From Ruegeria sp. TM1040 (GTDB lineage Bacteria; Pseudomonadota; Alphaproteobacteria; Rhodobacterales; Rhodobacteraceae), in assembly GCF_000014065.1 (NCBI RefSeq), contig NC_008044.1:3061501-3125500 (forward strand): a stretch of 64,000 nucleotides of DNA. Direction: 5' to 3'. The notes beneath the pieces are model-generated. The model saw nothing but the letters and a program-made list of their open reading frames with translations, ran no database searches and was not told the origin of the DNA. Positions 56,124-64,000 of this stretch are shown here, in pieces. Both the position numbers and the translations under genes were made by a program. Position 1 is the first letter of the stretch, and every line of letters begins with the position of its first letter.

Positions 56124-56648
56124 ATGACAGACGCTGTAGCTGATGTAGAAACGGATCAACCGGCGAAGAAGAGCAAGATGCCCCTTATCATAGGGCTCGT
56201 ACTTGGAATCGCAGGCGCAGGAGGCGGTTTTTATGCCGTCCAGTCAGGCCTTCTTCCCTTTGGTAACACACCCGCGCCCGAAATGGCGCAGGCCACCAAA
56301 GAGGCGCCAGAAGGCGTGGACAAAGGTGAGTCGGCGGAAGAGATCGCCAATCTCGCCTTTATTGAAATGGAGCCAATTGTTGTCACACTGAATAGAGCCA
56401 GTGGGGTCCAGCAACTTCGGTTCCGAGCGCAACTTGAGGTCAATCAAGCCGATCAGGATGAGGTTGAAACAGTCCTCCCCCGGGTTGTCGACGTTCTGAA
56501 CAGCTACCTGCGGGCGCTAGAGCTGGAGGATCTTACCGATCCGATGGCACTGCCAAAACTGCGGGCACAGATGCTACGGCGAATCAATATCGTAACCGGT
56601 CAGGGCCGCGTGCGTGATTTGCTGATCATGGATTTCGTACTCAACTAG
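56124..56648 (+). CDS. fliL: Flagellar basal body-associated protein FliL
   Basis: A 174-residue single-helix protein that supports the stator. The helix PLIIGLVLGIAGAGGGFY is at about 20-37. The periplasmic FliL domain is about 75-174, with FIEMEPIVVTLNRASGVQQL and the end RVRDLLIMDFVLN. First gene of a run fliL, coiled-coil protein, motE-like, motA, large periplasmic protein. Confidence 0.94.
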   Translation: MTDAVADVETDQPAKKSKMPLIIGLVLGIAGAGGGFYAVQSGLLPFGNTPAPEMAQATKEAPEGVDKGESAEEIANLAFIEMEPIVVTLNRASGVQQLRFRAQLEVNQADQDEVETVLPRVVDVLNSYLRALELEDLTDPMALPKLRAQMLRRINIVTGQGRVRDLLIMDFVLN

Positions 56649-56657
56649 GAGGACAGG

Positions 56658-57116
56658 ATGGAACTTATAGCTGATATCCTGCTTGCGGCCGGAGCACTGG
56701 GTGCCGGGTTTTATTGCCTGGTGCTGTCGCGCCGACTGAAACGCTTTAACGATCTCGAAAAAGGGGTCGGAGGCGCGGTGGCGGTGCTCTCGTCGCAGGT
56801 GGACGATCTGAACAAGTCGCTGGTTGCGGCTCGAAAAATGTCTGACGGCTCTAGCCAGGCGCTGGAACAGCTGACCGGGCGCGCCGAATCTGTGGCGCAC
56901 AAGCTGGAGCTGATGATGGCGTCTATGCACGACATCGCGCCTCAGCAGGACGCCAAGGCAAAACCTGCGGCCACCGAGGAAACCGATGCACTCGCAGAGG
57001 CTTACCAGGCAGAGGCTCAGGCTGAAGCTGCAGAGCAGGCCGACGCGCAGGAAGAGGCCAAACCGGCTGGCCTGATGTTTGTTCGGCATAGCCGCAGTCA
57101 GAATCGGGTGGCGTGA
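56658..57116 (+). CDS. Small membrane-anchored coiled-coil protein in the flagellar run
   Basis: A 152-residue protein. The N-terminal helix MELIADILLAAGALGAGFYC anchors it. A basic patch (LSRRLKRFNDLEKG) and a long coiled-coil (about 25-95) follow. The tail is alanine/glutamate-rich, and the end FVRHSRSQNRVA is basic. I associate it with an uncharacterised family (DUF6468) in alphaproteobacterial flagellar loci. It starts 9 bases after fliL and overlaps the motE-like gene (TGATG). Role unknown. Confidence 0.8.
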   Translation: MELIADILLAAGALGAGFYCLVLSRRLKRFNDLEKGVGGAVAVLSSQVDDLNKSLVAARKMSDGSSQALEQLTGRAESVAHKLELMMASMHDIAPQQDAKAKPAATEETDALAEAYQAEAQAEAAEQADAQEEAKPAGLMFVRHSRSQNRVA

Positions 57117-57733
57117 TGGCGAAGGCGAACAAGTCTCAAAAGATGGAAAAAGCGCGGCGCGGCACTTTGATGCTGTTGGCTGTTTTCCTGATGGGCTCTG
57201 CGGTGGTGCGAATCGCACTCGAAGCGGCTCCGGCGATTGCGCGGGAGGTTGCAGATATCAAATCGGATGAAGCGCCTGTCGAAAAACCGGTGGCTGCGAC
57301 GGGTCTCGCTTCGGTGCCCGATTCCGCAGAGATGCAAGCCATGCTTGCTGCGTTCCAAAAGCGCGAAGAAAAACTGGCGGCTCGTGAAGCTGAGGTGGAA
57401 GATCGGATGCGGGCCCTGGAGATCGCCGATCAGGCCATCGATAAAAAGCTGCAGGATCTTGAGGAGGCTGAGCAAAAGTTGCTGGCCACTCTGGCGCTGG
57501 CTGACGGCGCTGCCGAGCAGGACGTCACCACGCTGACAACAGTCTATGAACAGATGAAGCCTAAGGATGCTTCTGCTCTGTTTGAAGAAATGGACCCTAC
57601 GTTTGCAGCCGGGTTTCTTGCACGCATGAAACCGGAAGCCGCGGCGGGTATCATGGCAGGGCTGAGCCCCGAGGCTGCATACACGATCAGTGTCGTGCTT
57701 GCGGGACGCAACGGCGAGGTGCCCAAGGAGTAA
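57116..57733 (+). CDS. motE: MotE-like protein
   Basis: A 205-residue exported or anchored protein. The N-terminal helix is at about 17-40 (GTLMLLAVFLMGSAVV), a coiled-coil spans about 75-135, and the C-terminal MgtE-N-like repeat reads YEQMKPKDASALFEEMDP, then LARMKPEAAAGIMAGLSP. In Sinorhizobium MotE is a periplasmic chaperone for MotC. The gene lies 74 bases before motA. The next large gene may encode its client; see the finding. Confidence 0.8.
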   Translation: MAKANKSQKMEKARRGTLMLLAVFLMGSAVVRIALEAAPAIAREVADIKSDEAPVEKPVAATGLASVPDSAEMQAMLAAFQKREEKLAAREAEVEDRMRALEIADQAIDKKLQDLEEAEQKLLATLALADGAAEQDVTTLTTVYEQMKPKDASALFEEMDPTFAAGFLARMKPEAAAGIMAGLSPEAAYTISVVLAGRNGEVPKE

Positions 57734-57740
57734 CTTGGGC
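57721..57740 (+). repeat. Hairpin at the motE-like stop codon
   Basis: GCCCAAG (57721-57727) pairs with CTTGGGC (57734-57740) around a six-base loop that contains the stop codon, and a second hairpin CAGTCTT/AAGACTG follows (57748-57768) with a T run in its loop. This may be a weak terminator or mRNA processing signal before motA. Confidence 0.4.
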
Positions 57741-57807
57741 CCTCACTCAGTCTTTTTTAACAAGACTGCATTACTCTTGAGACAGTGACGGAATTTGGAG
57801 CTTACCT

Positions 57808-58677
57808 ATGATCGGGATTGTAGGGATCATTGTGATCTTTGCCATGGTGTTTGGTGGTTATTTGCTTGCCGGCGGCAAGCTGGGCATCATTCTCAAGTCA
57901 CTGCCATTCGAGATGATGATGATTGGCGGTGCTGCCGTTGGCGCGTTTCTCATCAGCAATGACATGGGTGGTGTGAAACACACGCTCAAGGACATGGGCA
58001 AGGTCTTCAAGGGGCCCAAATGGAAACCAGACGACTATAAGGATCTTCTGTGTTTGCTGTTTGCCCTCATCCGAATCGCGCGTGCAAATCCGGTTGAGGT
58101 GGAGCAACATATTGAAGACCCTGAAAACTCGGCTGTGTTCGGGAAGTACCCCAAGATCCTTGCGGACAAAGAAGCGATCAACCTGATCAGCGATACAATG
58201 CGCTCGGCTTCCATGAACTATGACGATCCGCACCAGGTCGAAGAGGTTCTCGAAAAACGGATTGAAGCCAACCTTCACCATGCGCTGCATTCCAGCCACG
58301 CACTGCAGACGATGGCGGATGGTTTGCCCGCGCTTGGGATTGTTGCGGCCGTTCTGGGCGTGATCAAGACGATGGCCTCGATCGATCAACCGCCAGAAGT
58401 TCTGGGCAAGATGATCGGCGGCGCTCTTGTTGGGACGTTCCTGGGTGTTTTCCTGTCCTATGGTCTGGTCGCGCCATTTGCCGGCAAGGTGAAATCCGTG
58501 GTCGAAGAAGACGCGCATTTCTATCAGCTTATCCGCGAGGTTCTTGTGGCGAACCTTCACAACCACGCCGCAGCGATTTGTATTGAGGTGGGGCGTCAGA
58601 ACACGCCATCCCACATTCGGCCCGGGTTCTCCGAGCTGGAGGAAGCTTTGAACGAAGTGAAACAGGGCGCAGCATGA
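57808..58677 (+). CDS. motA: Flagellar stator protein MotA
   Basis: A 289-residue four-helix stator subunit. MIGIVGIIVIFAMVFGGYLL begins helix 1. The cytoplasmic loop has the charged LLCLLFALIRIARANPVEVE and YFGKYPKI-like elements, and helices 3-4 contain LPALGIVAAVLGVIKTMASI and GTFLGVFLSYGLVAPFAGKV with the conserved prolines. It overlaps the following large gene (ATGA). TTTGGAG precedes the ATG. Confidence 0.97.
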   Translation: MIGIVGIIVIFAMVFGGYLLAGGKLGIILKSLPFEMMMIGGAAVGAFLISNDMGGVKHTLKDMGKVFKGPKWKPDDYKDLLCLLFALIRIARANPVEVEQHIEDPENSAVFGKYPKILADKEAINLISDTMRSASMNYDDPHQVEEVLEKRIEANLHHALHSSHALQTMADGLPALGIVAAVLGVIKTMASIDQPPEVLGKMIGGALVGTFLGVFLSYGLVAPFAGKVKSVVEEDAHFYQLIREVLVANLHNHAAAICIEVGRQNTPSHIRPGFSELEEALNEVKQGAA

Positions 58678-61088
58678 TATCGCGAGCAATCGCATTTGCG
58701 GCTGCAGTAGTGGTCGCTGGATATGCAGAAGCACAAACAATCGTAACACGCTCGGGAGAGCACGACACATTCACCCGCTTGGTGATGCGTCTACCCGACG
58801 GTATCGAGTGGTCACTGACCCAAAATGAAAACGTCGCGACCGTCAATGTTGGGTCTCCGACAGCTGTCTTTAACACGCAATCCGTATTCGATCTCATTCC
58901 CCGTACCCGCATTCGCTCCGTGAGCCAGGCTGCCCCAGGTCAACCACTGCGCATTGATCTCGGGTGTGAGTGTAGCGTCGATTATTACCAGCAGTCCGAT
59001 GGCTACTTGGTGATCGACGTGCGCGAGGGGCGCTCGCTGACTCTGGCAGAACCGTCCGATCGTGCAAGCCTGCCGCTTACTTTTCCGAGCGCTCGCGCAG
59101 GGCGTGACTTCAACATTGACTCGCGTGATCTGGCCAGTGCGCGCGTTGCAATGGGTCTTGAAGATGCAGTTGAGCAGACATTCGGATCCGCGAAGCGACA
59201 ACCGCTCCATACGGGTCCGGTAGAGATCCCTTTGCTCGGTGATGAAACTGGTATTGCGCCTGCGCAAAAGGCCGAAGATGTCGCCGTGCCGGACACCAAA
59301 GACGACGATGACAAGCCTTCGCCTGAGACACTGACTGCAGATTCAAGTCTGCTCATGGATCTTGAGGAGAATCGTCGCGCGGCGTTGGTCAACGATACCG
59401 AGACACGGTTGCTACAACAAATCGGGCGTGCCAGCGATCAGGGTCTTCTCAACCCGAATGAACAGGGCCAAGCGGCGCTTCAACTCGACCCTTTGGGGAA
59501 CGAGAATAGGCCTCTCAATCCTCTGGACAATATGTCCGTTACATCTGCAATTGATCGTGAAACAGGTCTTTTTGCAGTATCCAATGGTCGTGATGAAGCG
59601 GCATCTCATTGTATTCCAGACCTTGAAATAGCGGTTTACAAATGGGGTAAGGAAACACCATTTGCAGAGCAGATTGGCGCCTTGAGAAACGAAATTCTCG
59701 GTGAGTTCGATCAACTCAATCGCGATGCGACCCTGAAACTCGCGAGGACATACCTCTATTTTGGCTTTGGCGCGGAGGCGGTTTCGACGCTTCACATGCT
59801 CTCCGAGAGCAATCTCAAGCCGCGCTCGCGTGAGATCATGACGACAATTGCGCAGATCCTCGATGGGGAAGAACTTCCTGTAAATACGATTTTTTCCGGC
59901 CAGCAAACCTGTAGTGGCGGCGCGGCCTTCTGGGCTGCGATGGCGGACGGCGTCGTTAAAAAGGGGGCAAACTCTGACGCAATTCAGCAGACCTTCGCAC
60001 GTTTGCCCGCGCATCTGCGTGTCCAACTTGGTGCGCGCATGACCAGGCTCTTTGCTGAAGCCGGAGACCCAAGCGTTGCAAAAGCGACCTTGCGGTCTGT
60101 TGATCGCACCGGGGTCGAAGGGGTGCCGGATCGCAACCTGGCAGAGGCGGCAATTGCGGAGCTTGACGGTGACACGGATGCGGTGGCTCGCAACCTCACA
60201 GAAGAAGTTGCGGAGCAAAGCCAAAACACCCCGCTCGCGCTCATCGAACTTGTCGAATTGAGTTATGCGGAACGTCGGGCGCTTTCCCCGGATGTTCCGG
60301 ATCTGACGGCCTCCTACGAGCTTGAGTACCGAGACGCCGCATTGGGTGCAGAACTGCGAAAAGCCGAAGTTATGGCGTTGGCGCTGACCGGTAGTTTTGA
60401 CGCGGCATTCAAAAAGAGTGCCAAGCTTGAAGAGCGCGATGGGCTCATGGCGCGAGATTCTGTAAATACCCCGCTGATGACACTGCTTACTGAGAACGCG
60501 GATGACGTGACCTTCTTGAAGTACGCTCTGATCTTTGCTCACGAGGCAGGTGCGACGCGTGCGGGCCAGGTTGGGGACATCATTGCGCGCCGGTTGCTTG
60601 ATCTGGGTTTTGCAGAGCAGGCGGAGATGATCCTGCGCAAAATGAGCCTCGAACCTCAAAATGAAGACCGCCGCATGATGAGTGCAGAGGCGCATCTGCA
60701 ATTGGACCAACCCCAACGCGCCCTGGTGGAACTGATGGGGCTCGAAGGTCAGCAGGCTGATCGCATGCGCGCAGAGGCGCTTTGGCGCAACAAGGAATAT
60801 GAACGCGCAAGCGAATACATGATGTCGGCGCAAGACCTGGACGGTGCCGCACGGGGGTTCTGGCTGTCCGAGGATCTGGAAGCTGTGGAGGCCATCAGTG
60901 AGGACGCAGCTCCGTTTCGGTCTGTGGCCGAGGTGACCAAGCAGATCGATTCCGCTGTGCGTGAGCCCGAAGGCTTGCCGCCTTTGGCCGAAGCGCGCGC
61001 GCTGGTAGAGAGCAGTGTCGGCGCAAGATCTTCGATTGAGGAGCTGTTGCGCAAAGTGGAGCGCACGCCAGATGAAGTCGAGGATTGA
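58674..61088 (+). CDS. Large exported helical-repeat protein next to motA (MotC-like?)
   Basis: An 804-residue protein of no named family. The signal peptide is MISRAIAFAAAVVVAGYAEA. Residues 22-117 form a beta-rich domain resembling AMIN-type modules, with LGCECS (C98, C100). An acidic, probably disordered linker (about 175-300) contains KDDDDKPSPETL. The remaining 480 residues are helical, with TPR-like repeats such as LKLARTYLYFGFGAEAVSTL and AEAHLQLDQPQRALVELMGL. The start overlaps the motA stop, so the two proteins are made together. Sharing an operon with fliL, a motE-like gene and motA points to a periplasmic motor role, possibly the counterpart of MotC. Confidence 0.85.
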   Translation: MISRAIAFAAAVVVAGYAEAQTIVTRSGEHDTFTRLVMRLPDGIEWSLTQNENVATVNVGSPTAVFNTQSVFDLIPRTRIRSVSQAAPGQPLRIDLGCECSVDYYQQSDGYLVIDVREGRSLTLAEPSDRASLPLTFPSARAGRDFNIDSRDLASARVAMGLEDAVEQTFGSAKRQPLHTGPVEIPLLGDETGIAPAQKAEDVAVPDTKDDDDKPSPETLTADSSLLMDLEENRRAALVNDTETRLLQQIGRASDQGLLNPNEQGQAALQLDPLGNENRPLNPLDNMSVTSAIDRETGLFAVSNGRDEAASHCIPDLEIAVYKWGKETPFAEQIGALRNEILGEFDQLNRDATLKLARTYLYFGFGAEAVSTLHMLSESNLKPRSREIMTTIAQILDGEELPVNTIFSGQQTCSGGAAFWAAMADGVVKKGANSDAIQQTFARLPAHLRVQLGARMTRLFAEAGDPSVAKATLRSVDRTGVEGVPDRNLAEAAIAELDGDTDAVARNLTEEVAEQSQNTPLALIELVELSYAERRALSPDVPDLTASYELEYRDAALGAELRKAEVMALALTGSFDAAFKKSAKLEERDGLMARDSVNTPLMTLLTENADDVTFLKYALIFAHEAGATRAGQVGDIIARRLLDLGFAEQAEMILRKMSLEPQNEDRRMMSAEAHLQLDQPQRALVELMGLEGQQADRMRAEALWRNKEYERASEYMMSAQDLDGAARGFWLSEDLEAVEAISEDAAPFRSVAEVTKQIDSAVREPEGLPPLAEARALVESSVGARSSIEELLRKVERTPDEVED

Positions 61089-61422
61089 CCTACAACGGAC
61101 TTGGTTTCGCGACAGAATACGAATGGCCGCGCTCTCTGAGTTCGGCCATTTCGCTTTGCACTGATAACACTTTTTAAAGCATAGCGGCCTAGCTTGAGGA
61201 CTAGGGAAGAATCCTCATCTGGAACAGGCAGAATGCCAGTGCATGACGATAGACACGCCGGGCGCAACGCGCGGAATTTGTTTGCTGTAGAACGTGGGAC
61301 AGGCCATGTTGCTGCAGTTTTTGGCATTTCGGCCTCTCTAGATCAGACTTCAGCCCCCTCTCACTCCCGGTGCTTATGCACTGCCGGACCGCTTCTGATC
61401 GCTTTCACATAAGAGAAAATCC
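61089..61422. other. Gene-free stretch before flhA
   Basis: A 334-base gap. Nothing convincing was found: a 72-codon frame (61194-61412) lacks a ribosome site and looks non-coding. It probably holds the flhA promoter, but I see no CtrA-type box. Confidence 0.5.
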
Positions 61423-63513
61423 GTGCCGAATCTGTCAGTCAAAGAGCTCTTTAGTCCGACCATCCTTTTGGCGATGGCGCTGATGGCGATTATCGTGATG
61501 ATGATCCTTCCGATGCCTGCTTGGGTGTTGGATGTGGGTCTTGCAACTTCGTTTGCGCTCGCCATCCTTATCTTCACCATCACCTTGTTCATTGAACGGC
61601 CACTGGATTTTTCATCCTTTCCAACGATCCTGCTTGGTTCGCTCATGCTGCGTTTGTCTCTCAACGTGTCTTCGACCAAGCTTATTATCGGGCAGGGGCA
61701 CACCGGCACTGATGCGGCAGGGAACGTGATTGAGGGCTTTGCCAATTTTGTGATGGGAGGCAGTGTATTCCTCGGCCTAGTGGTCTTTGGGGTGCTGCTC
61801 ATCGTGAACTTCATGGTGATCACCAAAGGTGCCGCACGGATGGCAGAGGTTGGCGCGCGTTTTGCCCTTGATGGGATGCCGGGCAAACAGCTCGCGATCG
61901 ACAGCGATATGTCAGCTGGTGCGATTGATCATGCAACAGCCAAGGAACGGCGCGAAACAGAACAGCGGGAAACCACCTTCTTTGGCTCCTTGGATGGTGC
62001 CTCGAAGTTTGTGAAAGGGGATGCCATCGCGGGCCTTCTCATCACGCTTCTCAATCTGATCATGGGTCTGATCATGGGAATCTTGATCCATGGGATGCCT
62101 GTCGCCACTGCATTTGAAACCTACGCGATCCTGACGGTGGGGGATGGCCTGGTATCGCAGATCCCCTCAGTCATCATCTCCATCGCGGCCGCTCTTTTGC
62201 TCGCGCGCGGCGGGGCGTCCGGCTCGACAGACACCGCGATTTTCTCTCAGTTCTCCAAATATCCCGGGGCAATTGGGGCCGTTGCGGTCCTGATGGTGCT
62301 CTTCGCGCTGGTGCCCGGCCTCCCCTTCGTACCATTTATCGCGGGTGGAGGCGCGCTGGGCTATCTCGCGTATCGCGTCAAGACAAACAACGACGCAGCC
62401 GCCCAGGAAGAGATCGACGCCAAGGTTGAGGAAGTGCAATCGCCCGAAAAAACCAAGGCCCTGGGAGACATCCTCGACCTTGACGATCTGCATCTTGAGT
62501 TCTCTCAGGACCTTGTTTCAATGGTGCTGGATCCCGGCACCGGGCTTGATGCCCGTATCGCGAATATGCGCACCCATGTGGCGACAACCTTCGGGCTGAT
62601 CCTGCCGGAGATCCGGCTCACGGATGAGGCTGAGCTCGAGAATGGCACCTATGTGGTGCGTATTCAGGGGGTCGAGCAGGCGCGTGGTACGCTTCACCCG
62701 GACATGGTGTTGGCGCTTATGCCCGACAATCACGCGGCATTGCCCTCTGGCACCGATGTGACGGAACCTGTTTACGGTGCGCCAGCGCGCTGGATTGCTA
62801 CCAAACATCAGGAAGATGCTGCGCTGATGGGGGCGACGGTTGTATCGCCGCCGGAAATTCTTGCGACGCACCTCCTGGAGGTCGTGAAGCAGAGCTTCCC
62901 GCGTCTGCTGACGTTGAAGGCTCTGCGGCGCCTGCTGCGTGAAATGACCGAGCTAAGTGATGAATTCCGCGCCAATGCCAACAAGAAGCTTCTGGATGAA
63001 CTGATCCCAGATAAGGTGCCGATTGATACGCTCCATGCGGTTCTTCGCCTGCTCTTGGAGGAGCGAGTATCGATCCGGAACATGCCTTTGATCCTCGAGT
63101 CCATCGCCGAAGCCCGGATGCGAACAACCTCGCCTGAACTGATCACAGAACATGTTCGACAGCGCCTCGGATTCCAGCTCGTTGCAGAGATGAAGCGCGA
63201 AGACGGAACCATCCCGCTGGTTCAGCTCGCCCCGGAATGGGAAGATGCCTTTACCACCTATCAGGTGGAGACCCAATCTGGCCTCGATATCGCGCTGCCG
63301 CCTGACACCTTCAACAAGCTTGTCGATGCAATGAGCGAAAAGATCAATCAGGTCACCGAACAGGGGATTTTTGCTGCGATCGTCACCTCGACGCGTCGGC
63401 GCCGGTATTTGCGCACTATCCTGCGCTCGCGCGGTATCCAGAACCCGGTTTTGTCGTTCGAAGAGATTGGTCTGGAGGCGCGCCCTGCATTGGTGGGCAT
63501 GGTCGCGGCATGA
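61423..63513 (+). CDS. flhA: Flagellar export gate protein FlhA
   Basis: A 696-residue protein with about eight N-terminal helices (15-320) and a large cytoplasmic domain forming the export ring. Conserved parts: FPTILLGSLMLRLSLNVSST, FVVITKGAARMAEVGARFAL-like KGAARMAEVGARFALD, and PVAAEPGDGLVS-like LTVGDGLVSQIPSVI. The cytoplasmic end has LPLILESIAEARM-like NMPLILESIAEA. The start is GTG at 61423, after AAGAGAAA. It overlaps fliR (ATGA). Confidence 0.97.
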   Translation: MPNLSVKELFSPTILLAMALMAIIVMMILPMPAWVLDVGLATSFALAILIFTITLFIERPLDFSSFPTILLGSLMLRLSLNVSSTKLIIGQGHTGTDAAGNVIEGFANFVMGGSVFLGLVVFGVLLIVNFMVITKGAARMAEVGARFALDGMPGKQLAIDSDMSAGAIDHATAKERRETEQRETTFFGSLDGASKFVKGDAIAGLLITLLNLIMGLIMGILIHGMPVATAFETYAILTVGDGLVSQIPSVIISIAAALLLARGGASGSTDTAIFSQFSKYPGAIGAVAVLMVLFALVPGLPFVPFIAGGGALGYLAYRVKTNNDAAAQEEIDAKVEEVQSPEKTKALGDILDLDDLHLEFSQDLVSMVLDPGTGLDARIANMRTHVATTFGLILPEIRLTDEAELENGTYVVRIQGVEQARGTLHPDMVLALMPDNHAALPSGTDVTEPVYGAPARWIATKHQEDAALMGATVVSPPEILATHLLEVVKQSFPRLLTLKALRRLLREMTELSDEFRANANKKLLDELIPDKVPIDTLHAVLRLLLEERVSIRNMPLILESIAEARMRTTSPELITEHVRQRLGFQLVAEMKREDGTIPLVQLAPEWEDAFTTYQVETQSGLDIALPPDTFNKLVDAMSEKINQVTEQGIFAAIVTSTRRRRYLRTILRSRGIQNPVLSFEEIGLEARPALVGMVAA

Positions 63514-64000
63514 ATTTCGTAGGCATAACGCCAGAGCTCATGGCCTTGTTTGGCGCGGGCTTCTGGCACGCCGCCATCGTGTTCCTGCGCATCGGGGCAA
63601 TGACCTCGATCATGCTCGGGTTTGGCGAACAGCTGATCCCGACACAAATTCGCCTCGTCGCCGGATTGGTGTTCACCGCAATCGTCGCGCCGGCCCTTCC
63701 ACAGATGCCGATGCCCCAAACCGTCATGCAATATGCCGGGCTCATGGCGACAGAAGTTGTCGTTGGTCTGGCTCTTGGACTTGGTTTGCGCATGTTCATG
63801 CATATGCTGCAAACGGCGGGATCGATTGCCGCGCAATGTACCTCACTGAGCCAGGTTCTCGGTGGGGCAGGTGCGGATCCGATGCCGGCTCTGGGGGCGG
63901 TGCTGTGGATTTCGGGGATTGCAGTGGCGGTGATGCTCGATTTTCACATCCATGCAGCACAATTGATGATCCGTTCCTACGACCTGTTTCCCGTTGGTAT
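63510..64000 (+). CDS. fliR: Flagellar export gate protein FliR (3' partial)
   Basis: The frame starts at ATG 63510, overlapping the flhA stop, and is open to the right edge. The 163 visible residues begin MNFVGITPELMALFGAG and contain the typical VGLALGLGLRMFMHMLQTAG and AAQCTSLSQVLGG. FliR is an inner-membrane component of the flagellar export gate together with FliP and FliQ. flhB is expected just beyond the window. Confidence 0.93.
   Translation, partial: MNFVGITPELMALFGAGFWHAAIVFLRIGAMTSIMLGFGEQLIPTQIRLVAGLVFTAIVAPALPQMPMPQTVMQYAGLMATEVVVGLALGLGLRMFMHMLQTAGSIAAQCTSLSQVLGGAGADPMPALGAVLWISGIAVAVMLDFHIHAAQLMIRSYDLFPVG

Noticed and set aside
61194-61412. 72-codon plus-strand frame before flhA
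   Set aside because: No ribosome site, and arginine-rich sequence typical of non-coding GC-rich DNA.

Overview
The window is a contiguous, gene-dense, GC-rich piece of an alphaproteobacterial chromosome. It almost certainly comes from the Rhodobacterales, Roseobacter group (Ruegeria/Phaeobacter/Silicibacter-like). The evidence is the gene orders argJ-mutT next to secA, rimP-nusA-ylxR-infB, HDAC-xseB-ispA-dxs beside a petP/petR-like pair, a BacNav-type sodium channel like those of marine roseobacters, and a flagellar cluster with CtrA-type boxes. I saw no rRNA, tRNA, CRISPR array, insertion sequence or prophage. About 55 protein genes are supported.

Layout. 1-4.4 kb: a pair of fused ABC exporters (the first cut by the window edge) and an RNA m5U methyltransferase. 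4.4-7.5 kb: voltage-gated sodium channel, two L,D-transpeptidases around a CAP-domain lipoprotein, and a tiny exported protein. 7.6-14.9 kb: hemH, a methyltransferase, comF-grx-nitrilase-marR, ubiG, prolyl aminopeptidase and a half-length solute-binding protein. 15-20.5 kb: rimP-nusA-ylxR/L7Ae-infB, preceded by a promoter and a terminator-like attenuator. 20.6-20.9 kb: a structured gene-free stretch that looks like a minus-strand small RNA. 21-29 kb: mutT-argJ-parvulin on the minus strand, diverging from secA, then two envelope proteins, one a PstS/OmpA fusion. 29-34.5 kb (minus strand): dxs, ispA, xseB, an HDAC-family gene and the petR/petP pair. 34.6-39.8 kb: ilvE, ohr/ohrR with two operator copies, a DMT transporter, a CDF metal transporter facing its MerR regulator, and an SDR protein.

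39.9-43.6 kb is a cobalamin import locus: a B12 riboswitch, a small leader ORF, a CbiX-like/ferredoxin fusion, and btuF-btuC-btuD. A large chemoreceptor converges on it and overlaps its last gene. From 46.3 kb to the end is a flagellar cluster: motB, flgE-flgK-flgL-flgI, the opposite-strand operon fliF-fliH-fliN-fliP, then fliL, a coiled-coil protein, motE-like, motA, a large unassigned periplasmic helical-repeat protein, flhA and the start of fliR.

How the genes work together. The flagellar block supplies hook, hook-filament junction, P-ring, MS-ring, part of the switch, the export gate and the stator. TTAA-N7-TTAA-type boxes stand 47-62 bp before motB, flgE, fliF and fliL, which suggests one CtrA regulon. 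The most novel item is the 804-residue exported protein overlapping motA downstream of a MotE-like gene; it may be this lineage's counterpart of rhizobial MotC. Other points of interest are the candidate small RNA at 20.6-20.9 kb, the riboswitch leader ORF and chelatase-like/ferredoxin fusion, and the PstS/OmpA fusion.
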